Part shown: piece by piece, positions 1-7,400 of the stretch
Layout of the letters: each line of letters starts with the position of its first letter
Position numbering within the stretch: position 1 is the first letter of the stretch
IMG/VR virus record: IMGVR_UViG_3300010883_000505
Span: 1 to 23,372 of that record
Source: a virus
Length of the DNA: 23,372 nucleotides
Reading direction: 5' to 3' (one strand)
Position numbers and translations under genes: made by a program
Notes under the pieces: generated by a model
The model's database searches: none
What the model saw: only the letters and a program-made list of their open reading frames with translations
What the model was told of the DNA's origin: nothing

Positions 1-1310
1 GTTCCTGTCACACATTGATCAATTGATGATGCTGTAGCCACATCACCATTAGCAAAAAGTGGTTGTGCTAACAATCCTATTTTACGGAAATCATTATTAG
101 TAGTAAAGTTTCCAGATTCACCGTACTCTAATCTACTATTAACCATGACAAAAAATCCACCAAGTTCTTCGATGGAATCATCGCCGTGTCCACCTCGGGG
201 GCCAATGGCTGACACCAAAGTTCCAGAACTTCCATGTGAAGCATTTGCGGTTATAGTTGCTACTGCATTACCATAATTGTTACCACCGGCAACCACCACA
301 ATATCTCCAATAACACCAGAAGCAGTATTTGTGGCACGAACATTTGCTCCTTGTCCATCACCAGTAATTGCGATTTTGGGGCCGATAGAATATCCAGCAC
401 CATCTTCAGGTATATTTGCATTAGCCAGTGCCGGTTCCCATGTTACAACCGCTGTACCATTTTGATAGTCTGTAATTGTACCACCTTTTCCTGTGACACC
501 AGTTCCACTATCAGAAGTGAAATAAATGTCACTACCGACAAACACATCAGTAGATTCAGAGGATTGTAATTTGGCTGTAGTTGTAGTTTCTGTATATCCG
601 GATTGGATTGTTCCAGTTTCAAATTTGTAAGCTGAACCACCAGCCGAAACGTGAATCACTTCAATTGCTCCATTACCAGAAGTATTGGCTGCAATTTCGA
701 CATCATACTGGAAAGATGAATCAGTAGTATTAGCAATGGCATCATTTGCCTTACGTACACGTTGTGTAGGCATGTAACTAGGTGTTACAAATTTAAGTGC
801 CCTTGCTGCAGAAATTTGATACATGAACTTCCATTTATAACTGTCACCAGTTGTAACTATAGATGTTCCTGTTCCAGTTGGTTTCGTAGTAGAAGTTCCC
901 CCTGTATTATTATTTGAGAGACATTTATATACATTATAATCATCAGTCATTACATAAAACTGTTGATCCCATAATGCGTTGTTCGCATGAGTATATGCAA
1001 AATAATTAGCTCCGGATGTCCAATTATACCTTGGTACAACATGACTTATATCAGTTGGGCCAATCTTTTTGGCTGCAATCATATCTCTCCAATGATTGTA
1101 GACGGTATTGGATACGGAGTCAGTTGGTGTTGGCGGTGCTGTATCATCCGCCCAAGCAGTTACTTTACCAATGAAAAGATACATTTGAGTATTAAGTAAC
1201 CCGCTTGCATCAGTTATCGCATTGCCCGATGTGGCCGAAACCTCATCAAATGCTTCAACGAACTGTTTTGCATTGTGAATTCTAAATTTGTTGGTTACTA
1301 TAGCAGGCAT
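1..1310 (-). CDS. 8: Baseplate wedge subunit gp8-like, 3' end cut by window edge
   Basis: The frame is open from an ATG at 1308-1310 to the left edge (436 codons, no stop). In T4, gp8 is a dimeric wedge subunit that joins gp7 and gp10 during wedge assembly. The N-terminus (PAIVTNKFR), the PTDS motif followed by a conserved W, the VVPRYNW segment, and a C-terminal NDFRKIGLLAQPL block near residue 406 match T4 gp8 landmarks in the same order. The T4 equivalent of that last block lies roughly 170 residues earlier, so this protein is enlarged. The extra stretch (about residues 215-360) holds GxGY-type repeats (SAGGSAY, EDGAGYS, AGGNNYG), as in marine phage structural proteins. A clear ribosome site, AGGAG (1319-1323), precedes the start, and a T4-type late promoter lies about 70 bases upstream. 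The family call is firm; the role of the insert is unknown. Confidence 0.85.
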   Translation of the reverse strand, partial: MPAIVTNKFRIHNAKQFVEAFDEVSATSGNAITDASGLLNTQMYLFIGKVTAWADDTAPPTPTDSVSNTVYNHWRDMIAAKKIGPTDISHVVPRYNWTSGANYFAYTHANNALWDQQFYVMTDDYNVYKCLSNNNTGGTSTTKPTGTGTSIVTTGDSYKWKFMYQISAARALKFVTPSYMPTQRVRKANDAIANTTDSSFQYDVEIAANTSGNGAIEVIHVSAGGSAYKFETGTIQSGYTETTTTAKLQSSESTDVFVGSDIYFTSDSGTGVTGKGGTITDYQNGTAVVTWEPALANANIPEDGAGYSIGPKIAITGDGQGANVRATNTASGVIGDIVVVAGGNNYGNAVATITANASHGSSGTLVSAIGPRGGHGDDSIEELGGFFVMVNSRLEYGESGNFTTNNDFRKIGLLAQPLFANGDVATASSIDQCVTG

Positions 1311-1318
1311 TTGTTATT

Positions 1319-1323
1319 CTCCT
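1319..1323 (-). promoter_or_regulatory. Ribosome binding site of the gp8-like gene
   Basis: AGGAG on the minus strand lies eight bases before the ATG at 1310. It supports the chosen start, which also matches the N-terminus expected for gp8. Confidence 0.7.
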
Positions 1324-1366
1324 AATAAACTTAATATTAAACTTAATATGTTAATTAAAAATTAAT

Positions 1367-1417
1367 CAGTTCTATTATTATATTTATAATAGTTTTAAAA
1401 TCATAAGTATAGAACTG
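1367..1417. repeat. Intergenic inverted repeats around the late promoter (possible terminator)
   Basis: CAGTTCTAT (1367-1375) is mirrored exactly by ATAGAACTG (1409-1417). A second, inner pair is CTATTAT (1372-1378) with ATAATAG (1386-1392). The two left arms overlap, so only one hairpin can form at a time. On the minus strand the outer stem is followed by an AT-rich stretch containing a run of five Ts. It could therefore end transcripts of the giant gene, although the 33-base loop is long for a terminator. The remainder of the 132-base gap (1311-1442) is AT-rich with no gene visible. Confidence 0.4.
1381..1388 (-). promoter_or_regulatory. T4-type late promoter (TATAAATA) for the gp8-like gene
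   Basis: The exact octamer TATAAATA is read on the minus strand in the only sizeable intergenic gap left of the giant gene. In T4 this octamer is the whole late promoter, recognised by gp55 with the sliding clamp gp45. Transcription would start about 6-7 bases downstream (near 1375) and give a leader of about 65 bases before the gp8 ATG. It implies that gp8 and genes further left form a late unit separate from the giant gene. Confidence 0.75.
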
Positions 1418-1442
1418 AATTTAAAAATTGTTGCTGCAGGGA

Positions 1443-4400
1443 TTATTCTAATTTATTTCCACGAAATTTATATACTTTCCCTGTAGTATTACTATTATGA
1501 TTATACCCTGTTTTTGTTATTACGTATAATTCGTTATTATTGTCTGTCCCAAATCCTATTACAGTTTGATTCAATAATGGTATTTGATTGGGATTTAATT
1601 CTACTATCGTATTTTGACTGTTTAAATAATATAGTTTACCTGTATTATTTGAAAAACTTTGACTCCAATCTCCAAAAACATATTTTCCGATTAAGTCTGT
1701 ACAAGTACTTCCTCTATAAACATAACCACCGACAACCGCTATTCCATTAACTGCGCCACCTGTATGTGTATATGTTGCAACAGGAGTTTTAAGTGAATCT
1801 AACCATTGTTGACTTGTTACACTATCTTGTGCTGCCCAGGCTGCAATTTTGTCTTCATCTTCATCATGTGTATAAGTGCCTTCCTTAACACTCCATCCAT
1901 AATTTCCACCACTTACAACTTGATTTATTTCTTCTTGAGTACTTTGTCCCACATCCCCAACCCATAAGGTTCCAAGACCTGAATGTGTAGCATTACCAGT
2001 TCTGTACCAATCATGACTCATTCTCCAAGGATTTCTAAATCCGTATGCATATATTTCTTCTTGATATGATCCATGATTTTTATATGGATTATCATTGGGT
2101 ATCGAATAAGGTGAGCCACTATCAACATTTATTCTCAAAATTTTTCCTAATAAACTTGTTCTATCCAATGCTTTATTATTAGGATCACTTTGAGCTCCAC
2201 CATCTCCTGTGGCTATATACAAATATCCATCAGATCCAAAAGACAAACTTCCACCATTATGAACACCTGTGGGTTGATCAAATCGTAATATAATTGTTTC
2301 TGATGTTGCCGATGTATCAGTAATATAACTATTTGTAACATTACTATAAGTAGCAATATACATTGCAATAATAGATTCATGATCTATTCCAGCGCCCGAT
2401 TTTGCTTTAGAATAGTAAACATAATACTTACCATTCGACTTAAAACTAGGATGAAACGCCATACCTAACAATCCTCGTTCATCATAACCAGCAGTTAATG
2501 TTTGAACAGCTGATGTTATATCTAAAAATGGTGTACCTAAAAGACTTCCATTTTTAACTATTCTAATTTTACCTGCTTGTTCAGTAATAAAGATTCTGGA
2601 ATCAGGTATAGCATTCACGCCAGTACTTGTTACTGTAGTTGGAGATTCTAATCCTGTAACGATTGATTCCAAACTTATATTTTCAGATAGTACATTACTA
2701 TAGACTGAAGAAGATGTACTTGTTAGTGGAACAGTCTTTTTAAAATATGGTACTGAATCGGTTCCTCCAATATGTCTCCGTGTTACCACTGCTGATGTAT
2801 CATTGGTTATTGATGCAATTTTAAATTCTTGCGGATCAGTAATTAATAAATGTTCTCCATCTTCCAGCATGAGACTAAATCCCACAGAAGATTCATGAAT
2901 CATTGTTCCTGTAGTATCTTCTAATCCAAGAGCTCGTCCAGAAGCAGAATCTTGCATGATCATATTAAATGTAGCTGCAGCTGGATCTGGATCAAACGAT
3001 CCTTGAACTCCCGCTTGATTTGTACCGACATCAAATGCTCCTCCCGCAAAATCATCTGCTGCAAATGATGCAATAGTAGAATCTTCTGAACCAAGAAACC
3101 ATCTGAAATCTCTTATTTGTACACCACTAACAAATCCTATAACATCATTTTGTACAGAAATACACATCATATCTTCGTGTTCTAATCTTTCATCAGATTC
3201 CATTAAGATGTCTACTTCTTCTCCATCTAATTTAAAATTTTCCTCTTCTGTCTGAAATTCATCTCCTACTGCAAGTTCAGTAGTAAATGATGAACTATGT
3301 CCTGTTAAGGTTGTTCCAAGATGTGCAATTGAAGCCCCACCTTGAAGTTTTGTGGGAACCATGTAATTACTTGTAAGAGATTGTATTGCTGCATAATTAT
3401 ATTCAACTATTTTATCCTCCACAGTCATTTGTCCACCCATAGCCGCATGATTATGACAATAATAATATATCGTATCAGGGGCCTTTTCAATTCTTATTGT
3501 AGAATATGCACCAGCTTCTCCAAGTGTTCCATATTCTTGCCAACGCGGATCATTATTTGGTCGCACAGTTATTGCACCACCACCATCTACTAGAGCTCCG
3601 GCTTTTTCACTATGAGCAGTACAATAATAATATAAAGTTCCCGCTGCAGTTCCTGGAACGGTATATTCAACATATGCTCCTGCATTTCCTGGTGTTCCTA
3701 TAACTATTTTTCCGGTGGTAAACTCTGCTCCACTATTATGTGTTCCGTTATAAGTTGTCGAAAGTCTAAACGGATGTCCATTGTTAGAAGAATCACTTAA
3801 ATCAAATTTATAAGTTACTCCCTGTTCCATTATCAACGTAGGATGTAATTCCCATCCACTTCCTCTATCAATATAAAATACACTAGATGCTACTTTTACA
3901 TACCACGTATCATTTAATCTTCCTTCAAATTTAGTACTTGTTGATTGAGTATGTGGCCCATCAGCAATTGTTGAAAAATAGAATGGATGTTCAACATTGA
4001 CTGCCAAGGATGAATGACTCAAATCAAATTTATAAGTTTTTCCTACTTGTAAAACTATATTATTTGCTTGACTAACTCCATCAATAAGATATTTATATGG
4101 GCTACCAGAAGATTGCACTACAAAGGTCTGTGCTATTGTAGATGGTTCAAACTCCTGTCCCGGCTTGAGTTCATATTCAGTTTGAGATGTTTTGACATGA
4201 TCTTCTTCTGTAAGGGCTCTTGATTCATCCTCATAAATGTGATGGGTTACACCATCTTCCATCATTAAGTGCCAGCCATTTGTTTCAACCAAAGAAAATT
4301 GCATTTCAGGCTTGGTCACTCGATGTGGTAGGCGTTCTAATCCAATATTAACATCATCCTCATGAATAATATAATCAGTATCATCTTCTTGTTGAAGTTT

Positions 4401-7400
4401 TCCTAGTATAGAAGTAGAAAAACGATTACTATATTGTATGATATGATCTGGTGTTTTAACCTTTTCCAACTCAATGTAATTAATATTATCTTCATTAATA
4501 ATATAATCAGTATCATCTTCTTGTTGAATTTTTCCTAATACAGAGGTAGAAAAATTAATATCATATTCTACTTCATGACCGCTTAATTTTGCATGAGATT
4601 CTTCTGTTTGAACTCTAGATAATCTAGATGCCGTTTCATCACCTTCTACTATTAAATAAGAATCGTCTTCTAAGGTTAAATTATAACCAGCATTTTCGTA
4701 AAGATGAAATTCCGGTGCTTTATAATCTACATTGTAAATATTATAATCCACCTCAACTCTTATGTAATCTTTACCGTTCTCCATTAAGACTATACAATTA
4801 TCTTCTGTTCTTAACTTTCCTAAAGTAGAAAGATGATCGATGTACATTACTGGATAATAAGAACCATTCGTTATTGGAAATTGTTCTGTAATTAACCTAT
4901 GTGTTTCTTTTAGTCTTTCAAACTCAGCCAATGTATTCAGTAGGAGATGACCAGACCCATCTTCAAGAGCAAGATGGTTATAGACAGGAGCTCTCCAATC
5001 TTCTGTTACTATTTTTTCTAAATTTTCTGCAGTTAGGTGGCCGGACGAATCTTCAAGTGCAATATAAAAATTTTCATCTTCTAATATAAGATTTGGTGAA
5101 TATATGTCATCTTCACAAATTAAATCTAGGCCGTCTTCAGTCAAAAACCCATATCTCATTGAATTTTGAAGGTGTGACTCTATATGTGTTTCCATATATG
5201 GAATACTCAAATATTGATGTCCATCACCTTCAGTATCTTCTTCTAATGAAATAAATCTTGCAGGGCCTTGACCCTGACCGCCTGAAGCTTCATCAAGGAG
5301 ATAACCAGATCCCCCCTCATTATTATCTTCAAGAAGAACATCACTATTAAAACTCATATCAATAGATACACTTCCTGCTTCTGGAGTAGGGAATTTTAAT
5401 ACTGGATAAAGGTAAGATCCACCATGTTCAAGTAAAAACTTTTCACCATCCAATTCATCAATAGGAGCATTATTAAAAGGGGCTTCCCAATTTGAAGTAT
5501 CTGCTCTGTATACATTTGCAAAATTTAGAGTTTCTACTTTAATATAATCTAATACATCATCATCTGAATATTCATCTAATACATTTCCTAATAAGGATAA
5601 TGAAGCATATGAACTAGAGGTGCGTCCATCTTCCAAAAGAATTTGACCTGATTCATCTTCCATATAAACATAAAGATATGCAGATGCCGATACACTTGCA
5701 CCAGGATCACCTCTATATAATTGTACTGTATAAGTATTTCCATTGGGTACAGAATAGATTGTATATTTTCCGTTAAAGTGATCTTTCTGTTCTGATCCCC
5801 ATTGATTCCGATCTCCAGAAACTTGTATAGTGTCATCAACTTCCATATTGTGGAATGGGTCTGTAATAGTAGCATATGCTTCGATTCCAATAGCCGATGT
5901 TCGTTGCATTGTAATGTTTCTGAAATCTTCATATAAAAGATTTTCATCTCCTCTAACATCAATTCTACCATCCATGGCTTGCCAAGAATGTTTAGCAGTT
6001 TGTAATTCTAATATTCCACCCTTTGGATCTAAATATGATTCATATCCTCCACCGGCTAATGCCGCAGTTTTTTGATGTTGTACATTTGCATATGAATTAA
6101 TAGTAGGAGTAAGAAGCCTATATCTTGGAACATCTGCAGTAGCAGCAGTATGGGCAGTATTCGCTTCAGTAGAATTAATATCTCCATGTCTAGTAGCATC
6201 AAACATCGCAGCAGAGGTCTTATTACGAAATGCAACTTCTCCAAACATCAACATACCAGATGGGTGTGCCAATCTCTTCACACTATCTCGATAATCTGCC
6301 ACATCAAAATCTGTCTTTAAAACATACGAAAAATCTTGATAATATTTGTTATCTTGCATTTTTGGTGTACCACTTATTAATCCCTTTCCACCAACATAAT
6401 ATCCTGCATATTCTGCAAAGGCTCCCAATTCTGCACTAAGTTCAGCGTTTCTATTTCCAGTAGTTGTTGAAACAGTTGGAACTGAAGTATATCCCGCACC
6501 GAAATTATAAACTTCAATCGTCTTAATGGCACCAATTGCAATAGCCGAAACTTCTAAAGTAGCATTGTTACCTTTTGGTGAAGTATCTACAGTATAAGTA
6601 TTATAAGATGCCAAATAAGCAGAGGCAGCTCCCCTCACTCTGAGATCTCCAGCCGGAGATGCTACACCATTTTCTGCAAGTGTAAATGAATATGTGTTTG
6701 AATTAATGGCTGTAATTTCTTGAGTACCATTAACGATAAATGTCAAACATCCTGACATTTTAATTTTATCGCCTGTACGGAAAAAGTGTCCATTATCGGT
6801 TACTGTAATCGTTCTATTTCCTGTTCCACTTCCTGCCGCAGTAACAATTCGTTGATCTCCCCACGTTACAACACCATTATAATCAACGGAATATGTTTGT
6901 CCAGATCCTATTGGTTTATCTGTATCAACAAAAACAGATGTTGAATTTACAAATTCTGTTACAACTGCAGTTGTAGTGTCCAGATAAGTAACTGTTCCTC
7001 TTGGTAAATCATTAGGAAAGTTTGCTCCAGCTAATATTAATACTGTATCTTCATCACTTATAAACGTATCATTGTCTTCAAAAAGAATTACATCATCTCC
7101 ACCAGCAGTATTCGCTGCCGTAGTAGCCGACTCTCCCCGAATATAAAATCCTTTTTGTGTAATTGTACCAGTATTAATAGTTGAAATAGCATTACTGTAT
7201 GCAGTAATACGTTCAGCACTTGTACCAGTTTCCGTAAAAATTCTGGAACTTCCACTAAATGTACCATCATCAGGATCATCTTCATAGGCAATAATATCAC
7301 CAACAGTAGTAAGAACGGTTGTACCATCCTCCATACACATATATTCTACTGTGGCTCCAAAATCTTTAGTGGTATACATATCCAGCCGGATAGTTGTATT

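Noticed and set aside
4090-4097. A third exact TATAAATA octamer on the minus strand
   Set aside because: It lies inside the giant gene where it encodes Tyr-Lys-Tyr of a conserved cupredoxin-like strand, with no start codon or ribosome site of an independent gene suitably placed. Chance in AT-rich coding DNA is the simpler explanation.
5588-5971. A 127-codon open frame on the minus strand in another frame
   Set aside because: It is wholly inside the giant gene, of low-complexity Leu/Met/His-rich composition, with no ribosome site. It is a frame shadow.
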